Source: CAZHZT01 sp964537285 (GTDB lineage: Bacteria > Bacteroidota > Bacteroidia > Chitinophagales > Saprospiraceae). From it: 47,958 nucleotides of DNA. Positions 15,613 to 23,863 of the stretch are shown here, piece by piece (positions within the stretch are counted from its first letter, which is position 1; every line of letters begins with the position of its first letter). Below the pieces are notes generated by a model. That model was given only the letters and a program-made list of their open reading frames with translations. It had not been told where the DNA came from and made no database searches. Both the position numbers and the translations under genes were made by a program. The stretch is taken from assembly GCA_964537285.1 (NCBI GenBank), contig CAZHZT010000034.1, positions 1 through 47,958 of the forward strand. Direction: 5' to 3'.

Positions 15613-18600
15613 TTATCTTATAAGAGTCACATTGCCTTTTTGCTGGAGTATTTCTCCATTAATACAACGAACCCTGAGATAGTAACCAAAAACATCACTG
15701 GTAAGGGCTTTCCCTTTAAAGGTTCCATCCCAGCCTGAATCTTGTCTGTCTGTTTCAAAAACCAGTTCTCCCCAGCGGTTATATACTTGAAGAAAAACTT
15801 CGTCAATAATATTTCCCCGTACCAGTAAGATATCGTTCAAGCCATCACCGTCAGGGCTGAAAATATTGGGTAAGTAGACAAATGGTTCCTTACAAATCGC
15901 TTGTAGTACCACAATCCGGACCTCTGCTGTTGCAGGACATCCATCTTCGTTAATAGCCGTTACCGTGTAGAAGGTCGTTTCTGTCGGGCTGGCAACCGGA
16001 TTCCAGACGTTTGGATCGTCCAATGTAGAGCCCGGCGTCCATGAATATTCATAATTCTCCTCGAAAGTAGCTTCAAGTTGCACTTCTCCTGAAGAAAAGA
16101 TCGTATCCGGTTCAGCTGTAGCTTCAACGGAAGGTATCGTCCCCGTAGGTACCAAGGGTATTGAAGTTTGAAATATACATCCCTTATCACTCTCTACGTT
16201 TAGGGTCACGTTGAGAGAAAACTCAGCAATGAAAGTGGCTGTAGAGGTGCCTTGACCAGAAATCAAAGCAAACGGCGGGCGCCATTCGTAATTAATTATA
16301 TCGGAAGAACCGTTGTTTATGGCATTCACCCTAACCGTATCCCCTATGCATGCGGGTTGCTCTGCCACCAACTCGATACTTATAGGTTGATAATCAATCA
16401 CAACCTGATCCGAAACATAACACCCAAGGCTGTCGAATGCCTGAACATAAATGGTATCCTTGTCGACATCCTCCAATAGCAGTTCGGAACCTGAACCTAG
16501 AGGACTGGAAAAATCAGGATCATCAAACCACAGAAGCTCATTAATACCTGCGCCTCCCGCTGAAAGCGTAATTGGCGTGGTATCGCACAACAAAGTATCT
16601 TCAGGCAAATTCAACTCCAGAATCAAGGGACTTACCACTGCCGTAAATTGTTGCTCAAGCAAGCAAGTATCTAAACCATTGACATCAAAAATAGTAATCG
16701 TATAACTCGTTGTCGATTCTAATGTAGCCACCGGATTAGGAGAGAAAGGGTCATCTAAGCCTGTTGAAGGCGTCCAGATATAAGATAAGGACGAATCAGC
16801 CCCTGGGTTGAGTTCAGTCGGTATATTAGGACACAAGAAAGCAGAATCCGGAATGGAAATGGTTAATGGCTCTACCGGAATCGAGACAGAAAGACTATCC
16901 TCACATCCGTCATCAGATTGAATGAACAAGCTGGCCGTTAGAATTTGAGCAGAATCAACCTGAATCGTAGCATTTTGACCTAGGATAGTATCTCCTGTGC
17001 TGAATATCCATTCCCAACCAACAATATTGCTTTGGAAGTTAGAAGAAGAATCCGAAAACTGAATGCTTATGGTATCCGAGCAATCGACAATATCCCAATC
17101 AAAATCCACGAAAATTTGGGGATCTTTAACATAAATCGTTTTGAAGATAGTGTCTTTACACTCTACATCTGCATTCACAGTGAGCGAGACGGTATAAAAG
17201 CCCGTATCCGGATAGACATATTCGGGATTTTCAAGCGTAGAAGTGTCATTCGAGGCAGTTGGATCGCCGAAATCCCAAAGGTAGTAAGGCGCATTAATAC
17301 TTTCATTGGTGAATTGTACTGAAAAGCCGCCACACTGCTGGAAGAATACAAAATCTAGCTGAGGAGTAGTATCTAAGACTCCAATAGACAACGAATCCAT
17401 TGCCTCACAATCGAATTGATTGATTACATCTACATACAACCAATAAGTTCCGGGGATGGACTCTGAGAACTGAGGCATGGAAGAAAGAACGCTTCCAATT
17501 ACCAGGCTGTCCGGACTCCAAAGGTAGCTTAAGATATCCGTTGGTACTAAGTTATTTATCTCAATATCAATAGTATCGTTGGGACAAATAACCAAATTCT
17601 CCGCTACTTCAATTCGAACCGCCCGGCCATCAATGAGCACGCTGTCCACAATCTCGCAATCAAAGCCATCTTTCACCTTTGCAAAATACCAACTTGGCCC
17701 AACAGGCTCAAGAGTTATACCGGATGAAACACCGATAATCGTATCAAAATTAACATTCGTAGACCATTCAAACTGCTGACCAGTGTTAGATACAGCTTCA
17801 ATATCGATGGAAGGAGCACATATAATGGTATCCAAAGGTAATTCCAGTTGCACAGGTTCCGGCACAAAGGCTACAAGTTCAAACTCCTGGGCACAAATGG
17901 AGTTAGGTACCGATACATTTACCGTATAAATGGTGGTACTATCAGGAAAAACCAATGGATTAGGAGCGAATGGATCGCTTAAACCCTCTTCAGGAGACCA
18001 GATATAATTGTAGTCAAGGTTCGGGAATGGGTTTAGTTGAACAGAATCTCCAAGACAAACAACCAACGTATCTCCAACAGGGCTAATATCATCCACTAAC
18101 TCCAGAATAAATGGAACGGTAATGATTTCCTCACATCCATTTTCTGAAGCTACAGTCAATTCAATAAAATAAGTACCGCTCTCCGTTAAGGTAATTTGAG
18201 GGTTTTGCTCATTAGAGGTCGCGACTTCTCCAAATGTATTATAAACCCTCCAGTCCCAGGAAATAATTTCAGATATGGTATCTGTAGATAAATCCGTAAG
18301 CTGTATAACCGCCGTATCTGTACATTCCAGATATTCTACATCAAAAGCAGGGAAAAGGGATGCATATTGTAAATTAATGATTTGGGAAAAGGTATCCGCA
18401 CAAGGAGAAAAGGGTTCTACGATCAAGGTCACTTCATAGGAACCCGTATCAGAATAGGTATAAGCAGGGTTTTCCAGTACGGATGTATCTCCACTACTAT
18501 TTGGATCATTAAAAAACCAGAGAAAGTTCTCAGAATTAATGGATTGATTATCAAAATCTACGGTAAAATCACCACACTGGATGGACGGTGCAAAGAATGC

Positions 18601-19494
18601 AGCAGTTGTTTGGATACAAGGACGAATATTGTATTGAAAATCCCGTCGGGTAGTAGAAATCAGCTCTCCATCGCGATATTCTTCTACACAAACCCCAACT
18701 ACGAACTGCCCGGTTGTCGAAGGAACACCCGTAAGGATTCCCGTTTGCGGGTCTATTTCAAGCGGAACGCCCCCCAGCATATCATCTACACTATAGGCAC
18801 TTTCCCAAATAATTTCATTGGGGATCGTTTGTTCGTAAGGTTCGGGGTAGGGTAAAATATCAGTAGCCCCATCCAGAGGAGTGCAGAGTTTATAAACAAT
18901 CGAGTCCCCATCAATATCTACAGCAGAATGATCAAAAAAGATGGGTTCATTGACGCAGATAAAAATGGGGGGCCAGTCAATAAAGGTTGCGCTGCTGTTG
19001 CATTCCTGCATTGCCCGCTCGGTAAGGCCAATAGTAAAAGAAGCACCCGTATCTTCAGGAAGGACAATATTATTTATCGTCATATTTCGGCAACAACGCT
19101 GGTAAATCAGGGTATATCCTCCGGTAATAGGCGTTAATTCAACAGTATCCACATAAAAAGTGGTGTGCACACAAACATCTCCCGGCAGTATCAGGCAAGA
19201 ATCGGTCAGAGTAGGCTGGAGCGTATCATCGACCAACTTCCAGGGCAGGGACAAAGAATCGACCAAAACATCGCTGCTATTATAAATCCCAATGTAAGCC
19301 GGATTATCAAAATAAGCCCCTGGGTTTCCATTGAAGCAATCCCTGTAAACTACCAATGAAATTTCATATTGATCATTACCCAAGCATTTGTAATTAAGTT
19401 CTCCACCGACAATGTGGCTGGCAAAGGTATCACTTAAACAGGAAAAGAAAATAATTGCAACAAAAAGCCAAAAGGGGTAAAAATTACGCTTCAT
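15613..19494 (-). CDS. Large PKD-repeat surface protein with gliding-type T9SS C-terminus
   Basis: This 1293-residue protein has a signal peptide ending near TFA (residue 25) followed by SHIVGGELNYKC, the usual start of a Bacteroidota surface-protein group. The middle holds several PKD-like domains. One module appears twice: a PKD unit with D-T-S-LENP-Y-Y-DTG, followed by LNP-YIW-P-GL-DPF-PNP. The last 90 residues (LPNIFSPDGDGLND, VYNRWGELVFET, GWDGTFKGK, GYYL) are the gliding-motility-associated type B sorting domain, which sends proteins through T9SS to the surface. It is probably an adhesin or matrix protein. It stands alone, with its own candidate promoter. Confidence 0.92.
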   Translation of the reverse strand: MKRNFYPFWLFVAIIFFSCLSDTFASHIVGGELNYKCLGNDQYEISLVVYRDCFNGNPGAYFDNPAYIGIYNSSDVLVDSLSLPWKLVDDTLQPTLTDSCLILPGDVCVHTTFYVDTVELTPITGGYTLIYQRCCRNMTINNIVLPEDTGASFTIGLTERAMQECNSSATFIDWPPIFICVNEPIFFDHSAVDIDGDSIVYKLCTPLDGATDILPYPEPYEQTIPNEIIWESAYSVDDMLGGVPLEIDPQTGILTGVPSTTGQFVVGVCVEEYRDGELISTTRRDFQYNIRPCIQTTAAFFAPSIQCGDFTVDFDNQSINSENFLWFFNDPNSSGDTSVLENPAYTYSDTGSYEVTLIVEPFSPCADTFSQIINLQYASLFPAFDVEYLECTDTAVIQLTDLSTDTISEIISWDWRVYNTFGEVATSNEQNPQITLTESGTYFIELTVASENGCEEIITVPFILELVDDISPVGDTLVVCLGDSVQLNPFPNLDYNYIWSPEEGLSDPFAPNPLVFPDSTTIYTVNVSVPNSICAQEFELVAFVPEPVQLELPLDTIICAPSIDIEAVSNTGQQFEWSTNVNFDTIIGVSSGITLEPVGPSWYFAKVKDGFDCEIVDSVLIDGRAVRIEVAENLVICPNDTIDIEINNLVPTDILSYLWSPDSLVIGSVLSSMPQFSESIPGTYWLYVDVINQFDCEAMDSLSIGVLDTTPQLDFVFFQQCGGFSVQFTNESINAPYYLWDFGDPTASNDTSTLENPEYVYPDTGFYTVSLTVNADVECKDTIFKTIYVKDPQIFVDFDWDIVDCSDTISIQFSDSSSNFQSNIVGWEWIFSTGDTILGQNATIQVDSAQILTASLFIQSDDGCEDSLSVSIPVEPLTISIPDSAFLCPNIPTELNPGADSSLSYIWTPSTGLDDPFSPNPVATLESTTSYTITIFDVNGLDTCLLEQQFTAVVSPLILELNLPEDTLLCDTTPITLSAGGAGINELLWFDDPDFSSPLGSGSELLLEDVDKDTIYVQAFDSLGCYVSDQVVIDYQPISIELVAEQPACIGDTVRVNAINNGSSDIINYEWRPPFALISGQGTSTATFIAEFSLNVTLNVESDKGCIFQTSIPLVPTGTIPSVEATAEPDTIFSSGEVQLEATFEENYEYSWTPGSTLDDPNVWNPVASPTETTFYTVTAINEDGCPATAEVRIVVLQAICKEPFVYLPNIFSPDGDGLNDILLVRGNIIDEVFLQVYNRWGELVFETDRQDSGWDGTFKGKALTSDVFGYYLRVRCINGEILQQKGNVTLIR

Positions 19495-19535
19495 ATATCG
19501 GGTTAATTTGAAAAGGTAAAAGGATTAAATGTTTT

Positions 19536-19543
19536 CAAATGTA
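19536..19543 (-). promoter_or_regulatory. Candidate -7 box for the PKD surface protein
   Basis: The minus strand reads TACATTTG, an exact TAnnTTTG match about 42 bp ahead of the start codon. A -33 partner at normal spacing is not evident. Confidence 0.35.
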
Positions 19544-19562
19544 AGCAAATAATCACAAAAAA

Positions 19563-20633
19563 TCACGTCAATGTAAAGGCAATTGTGCGCATTCGGCGAC
19601 TTAGGCCACCGTCGGGCATTTTTTCTTCCAGGATCATATCCTGGGCGCTTTTTAATTCAAACACCTCCTGCATATTTCTTACACTACCTATTGGAGCGCC
19701 TTCTTTTTGAAAACGATTGATCAACTCCGTTCTTTCAAAATCCTGGATCTCTTCTTTCAGCAAATCGATCAAAGCCTCACGATTGGCTACTCTCTTAACA
19801 TTTGTATTGAAACGCTCATCATTGGCTAAAGCTTCCAAATCAAGCACTTTACACAATGCTTTGAAATGCCTTTCGGTACCAGCCGCCAATACGATAGCCT
19901 TTTGATCTTTGGTCAAAAAAACATCTCCGTACGGAGCAATATTAGGATGCTGCGCCCCGATTCTTTCAGGAATATGGCCTGCCATCAGCCAATTGGTTGC
20001 CTGATTAGCCAGGGAAGCTAAAGCAGCTTCCACCAGGGAAGCCTGAACCCTGGAGCCTTCACCTGTTTTTTCTCTTTTTAGCAAAGCTATTAGTATGCCT
20101 TCCTTCAATTGATGAGCAGCTAAAATATCAATAAGGGCCACAGGCATCTTTGCTATTTCCCCATTTCTAGGGCCCGTCATATACATATACCCTGCCTCCG
20201 CTTGCAAAACGACGTCAAAAGCAGGAAGGTTATCATTGTCCGGAAATCCTGATAAAGCTGCAAAAATCAATCTTGGATTCAAATTAGACAGGGTATCATA
20301 ATCTAATTGAAGCTTCTTAGCTGAACTTTCCTTAAAATTACTGATCACAATATCTGCCTCCTTTACCAGTTGATGTACTCGCTCGCGCTCGGATTCTTTT
20401 TTCAAATCCATAAAAAGAACTTCTTTCCCCCAATTGGCACTGCAATAGTAAGCAGAATAAGCCTTTGCCGGATCTTCGGAGGGGAGTTTCCACTGCCGGG
20501 TAATGTCGCCGGCGGTATGGATATTCTCTATTTTCTGCACTTTGGCTCCTAACTCTGCGAAGAATGTACCTACCATTGGGCCTGCCAAAACACTGGCCAA
20601 TTCTAATATTTTCAGGTTCTTGAAATAATTCAT
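19563..20633 (-). CDS. CaiB/BaiF family CoA-transferase (type III)
   Basis: This 356-residue protein belongs to the type III CoA-transferases, which move CoA between carboxylic acids through an aspartyl-CoA thioester. The N-terminus LKILELASVLAGPMVGTFFAELGA is split here by my description but is the family signature region (residues 7-30). GPRNGEIAKMPVALIDILAAH near residue 170 contains the likely catalytic Asp, and ERIGAQHPNIAPYGDVF is typical. It is somewhat shorter than the usual 380-400 residues, with loss near the C-terminus, but it looks intact. Its substrates are unknown. It is divergent from the serine hydrolase at 20803, with repeat-like sequence in the shared upstream region. Confidence 0.87.
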   Translation of the reverse strand: MNYFKNLKILELASVLAGPMVGTFFAELGAKVQKIENIHTAGDITRQWKLPSEDPAKAYSAYYCSANWGKEVLFMDLKKESERERVHQLVKEADIVISNFKESSAKKLQLDYDTLSNLNPRLIFAALSGFPDNDNLPAFDVVLQAEAGYMYMTGPRNGEIAKMPVALIDILAAHQLKEGILIALLKREKTGEGSRVQASLVEAALASLANQATNWLMAGHIPERIGAQHPNIAPYGDVFLTKDQKAIVLAAGTERHFKALCKVLDLEALANDERFNTNVKRVANREALIDLLKEEIQDFERTELINRFQKEGAPIGSVRNMQEVFELKSAQDMILEEKMPDGGLSRRMRTIAFTLT

Positions 20634-20640
20634 AAACTTT

Positions 20641-20670
20641 TTGCGGTAAACGGGGAACGGGAAAAGGGAA
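20641..20670. repeat. GGGGAACGG-type repeat remnant
   Basis: The stretch GGTAAACGGGGAACGGG, followed by GGGAAACGG, matches the left side of the hairpin repeat at 15517-15604. Here no complementary arm follows. It lies just upstream of the CoA-transferase start, in a divergent promoter region. Confidence 0.5.
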
Positions 20671-20802
20671 ACGGTTAAAAGCTGCTGAATTTAATAACCA
20701 ATTGCCAATTTCGTCATTCATTTATTAAATCATCTTTGAAAAATAATGCAATTTTGTAAATTATTGTCTCAGTCTTTAACAAAGAAATCAAATTTTTATA
20801 AA

Positions 20803-22338
20803 ATGATGAAAAAACTATACTTATCTTTTTTTGCCGCTTTTTTATTTCTTGGCTCTTTAACAGCTCAGCAACCAAGCAACTACCTAGGAGTCCCTGTCTA
20901 TTTTAACCAATTTTACTCCTCACCTACATGGGAAAAAGCGGACTATAATTTTCCACCTGCCAAACAGACCGATGCTGCTTCCAGAAATGTTGACCCTGTT
21001 TTGGACTCGATTTTAAACCATATTCTGGATGACTATCGCAATCAGTTGAATGCTGTTGGCCTTAGTGCGGCCATGAATTTGAAAGATGGAGAATTATGGA
21101 CTGGGAACGCAGGTTTTTCTTATACAACTACCGGCCCTACCGATACAATTCCCATGACATCGGACCTCCTTTTCGGAATGGGAAGTATTACCAAAACGTT
21201 TTCGGCAGCAGCCATAATGAGACTTCAGGAAAATGATATTCTTACCCTGGATGACCCTATTAGCCAGTGGATTACGGAATATGAAAATATTAATCCGGAC
21301 ATTACCATTCGCCAGTTACTGAATCATACAAGTGGGGTTTATGATTACGTTGAAAATAGCGACTTCATTAACACAGCATTCTTTGACCCCGGCAAGATCT
21401 GGACGGCAGATGAAATTCTGAGTACCTACATTAACGCTCCTTATTTCAGTGCCGGTTCGGATTGGGAATATTCAAATTCCAATTATTTATTAGCCGGACT
21501 AGTCATCAGTGCAGCAGCCAACAAACCTTACAATGAATATATCCGGGAACAGTTTTTTGATCCGGTAGGACTTACGGAGACCTTTTTCTATCCTCAAGAA
21601 ACCCTGTCCGGAGAATTCGCGCATTTGTATGCAAATCTTTTTGGAACGGGTGTAATTGATGTAATTGCCCTTGGTTTTCCGCTGGAAGGCTCATTTAGCG
21701 CTGCGGGTGCTGCAGGTGGCATTATTTCTACGCCTTCGGATATGACAACCTGGGTCAAAGCGCTCTATGGTGGAGATGTACTACTTCAGGAATCCATAGA
21801 TGAGATGCAAACAATCGTTCCTTTTGACGCCTGGTTGGATGGATACGGTTTAGGCACTATGAAAGACATCACAGGTGGTAAAAACAGCTGGGGCCATGGA
21901 GGAGATATCTTGTACAGCTCTGCAGCTTTTTATAATCCAGATACGGAAAGCTCCTTGGCATTAGCCAGTAACGATGGCGAAGTTGCTTCCTTTGACCTTG
22001 TTCCGTTAGCAAAAGCCTTTTTACAAGCATATTGTGATTATCTGGATAATGTTTCATCAAGTGAAGACTTGCCTGCGATTCAAAAAGACGTAAAGCTCTA
22101 CCCCAACCCTTTTGATCAAAACATCACATTGGACATTGAATTAAAGCAATCCGAAGAGATCCAGGTTAACATTTATAACTTGTCTGGAAAAAGGACAAGA
22201 CAACAAGTGCTTCCACTAGGTTCTGGCCTTAACAATGTAGAAATCAATACGCATTCCCTGCCGAATGGTATTTATCTGTTAGAAATCATTACTTCAGAAG
22301 GAATTTCCACCAATAAAATAAGCAAACTGGCAAATTGA
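20803..22338 (+). CDS. Exported serine hydrolase (beta-lactamase family) with T9SS signal
   Basis: This 511-residue protein has a signal peptide (MMKKLYLSFFAAFLFLGS), a class C beta-lactamase/D,D-peptidase fold and a type A T9SS sorting domain. Catalytic motifs are Ser128-x-x-Lys131 in GSITKTF, Tyr223-Ser-Asn225 in YSNSNY, and HGG in WGHGGDILY near residue 375. The last 80 residues (LYPNPFDQNI, VNIYNLSGKRT, LPNGIYLLEI) form the sorting domain, so the enzyme is exported to the surface or medium. The family includes esterases and peptidases as well as beta-lactamases. I chose ATG 20803; an upstream ATG at 20746 adds 19 residues that spoil the signal peptide. Its stop overlaps the start of nnr. 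Confidence 0.9.
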   Translation: MMKKLYLSFFAAFLFLGSLTAQQPSNYLGVPVYFNQFYSSPTWEKADYNFPPAKQTDAASRNVDPVLDSILNHILDDYRNQLNAVGLSAAMNLKDGELWTGNAGFSYTTTGPTDTIPMTSDLLFGMGSITKTFSAAAIMRLQENDILTLDDPISQWITEYENINPDITIRQLLNHTSGVYDYVENSDFINTAFFDPGKIWTADEILSTYINAPYFSAGSDWEYSNSNYLLAGLVISAAANKPYNEYIREQFFDPVGLTETFFYPQETLSGEFAHLYANLFGTGVIDVIALGFPLEGSFSAAGAAGGIISTPSDMTTWVKALYGGDVLLQESIDEMQTIVPFDAWLDGYGLGTMKDITGGKNSWGHGGDILYSSAAFYNPDTESSLALASNDGEVASFDLVPLAKAFLQAYCDYLDNVSSSEDLPAIQKDVKLYPNPFDQNITLDIELKQSEEIQVNIYNLSGKRTRQQVLPLGSGLNNVEINTHSLPNGIYLLEIITSEGISTNKISKLAN

Positions 22339-23846
22339 AAATACTAACTGCAAAGCAAACCCAAACAGCAGACCAATATACGATCCAGCACGAGCCCGTT
22401 TCATCAATTGATTTGATGGAACGGGCATCAATTGCTTTTACTAGGTGGTTTTGCCAGGTTTTTAAACCAACCTCCGGAAAAATATCCGTTTTCTGTGGCC
22501 CGGGGAATAATGGAGGGGATGGCTTAGCTATTGCTCGAATGTTGTTTCATAAATTCTACGAAGTAGAAGTATGGATTTGCAAAATTGGCCATCGCTTTTC
22601 AGACGATTTTTTAATAAATAAAAGTCGTTTAGAAACGATTTCAGGTATCCCATTAAGAGAAATAGAAAAAAACGCCCCACTTCCTGATCTGAATAACTCC
22701 CAAATGATCATCGACGGAATTTTCGGTTCTGGTTTAAACCGACCCGTTGAAGGTTACTGGGCCAATTTGATTGAGCATCTTAATAATTCCACTGCTCATA
22801 GAGTAGCTATCGATATCCCTTCGGGCACTTTTGCAGACAGTGCAACAACCGGAACAAGCTTTAAAGCTGATTTCACCTGTTCTTTTGAACTGCCCAAACT
22901 GGCCTTCTTCATGCCAGGAAATTATCTCAAGGTAGGCGAATGGGTTGCCCGGCCTATTGGATTACACCCTAAAGCCATTGAAAAAGCTGAAACCAATCAT
23001 TACTATATTGATCAAAGCCTTATTTCAACCATTTTAAAAAAGCGGAAAAAGTTTGATCACAAAGGTACTTATGGGCATGCGCTGCTGGTTGGAGGAAGTT
23101 ACGGGAAAATAGGCGCTATTGTACTTTCCACGAAAGCCTGTTTGAGGACAGGGGCAGGATTAGTGAGCGTTTACCTCCCCAAATGCGGTTATGAAATCAT
23201 ACAGTCCACTATTCCTGAGGCGATGGTTTATACCGATGGGGATGCTGAAATTGTTACATCGACAGGCCAAGTAGACCTGAGCAAGCACAAGGCCATTGGA
23301 ATCGGCCCGGGCATGGGAACAGATCCCAAGACTATTAATGGATTCTATCAATTTTTAAAAAACTACGAAAAGCCCATTGTTATTGATGCCGACGCTTTGA
23401 ACATCCTGTCTCAACGCAAAAATTGGCTGGAAGAATTGCCCAGCAACAGTATTCTTACGCCCCACCCTGGTGAATTCAGGCGATTATTTGGCGATTTTGC
23501 CAATGATTTTGATCGATTACAGGCGATGAAAATGCTAGCAGAAAAATATGAGGTTATCATTGTTTTGAAAGGAGCGCATAGCTCTATTTGCACTCCTGCT
23601 GGAGAAGTATATTTTAATTCTACCGGAAATCCAGGCATGGCTACAGGTGGCAGTGGAGATGTGCTTACAGGAATCATTACCGGGTTATTAGCACAATCTT
23701 ATTCCCCCAAAGAAGCAGCTATTCTAGGGGTTTATCTACACGGAATGGCCGGAGATCTGGCAGCCCAAAAAGTCGGCCAGGAAAGCCTTATTGCTGGTGA
23801 CATTGTAAATAATATTGGAATTAGTCTATTGCAAATAAGGCAATAG
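22335..23846 (+). CDS. nnr: Bifunctional NAD(P)H-hydrate repair enzyme
   Basis: Nnr repairs damaged NAD(P)H hydrates: the N-terminal epimerase half converts the R form to the S form, and the C-terminal ADP-dependent dehydratase restores NAD(P)H. The 503 residues fit the two-domain protein. The epimerase half shows FCGPGNNGGDGLAIARML (near residue 55) and IDIPSG. The dehydratase half shows GIGPGMG near residue 320, PHPGE near residue 378 and the C-terminal GNPGMATGGSGDVLTG. The start is TTG within TTGA, overlapping the previous stop by 4 bp; residues from there match the family start, and the next ATG would delete conserved sequence. Confidence 0.93.
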   Translation: MKILTAKQTQTADQYTIQHEPVSSIDLMERASIAFTRWFCQVFKPTSGKISVFCGPGNNGGDGLAIARMLFHKFYEVEVWICKIGHRFSDDFLINKSRLETISGIPLREIEKNAPLPDLNNSQMIIDGIFGSGLNRPVEGYWANLIEHLNNSTAHRVAIDIPSGTFADSATTGTSFKADFTCSFELPKLAFFMPGNYLKVGEWVARPIGLHPKAIEKAETNHYYIDQSLISTILKKRKKFDHKGTYGHALLVGGSYGKIGAIVLSTKACLRTGAGLVSVYLPKCGYEIIQSTIPEAMVYTDGDAEIVTSTGQVDLSKHKAIGIGPGMGTDPKTINGFYQFLKNYEKPIVIDADALNILSQRKNWLEELPSNSILTPHPGEFRRLFGDFANDFDRLQAMKMLAEKYEVIIVLKGAHSSICTPAGEVYFNSTGNPGMATGGSGDVLTGIITGLLAQSYSPKEAAILGVYLHGMAGDLAAQKVGQESLIAGDIVNNIGISLLQIRQ

Positions 23847-23863
23847 ACTAATTCCAAGTCCCT

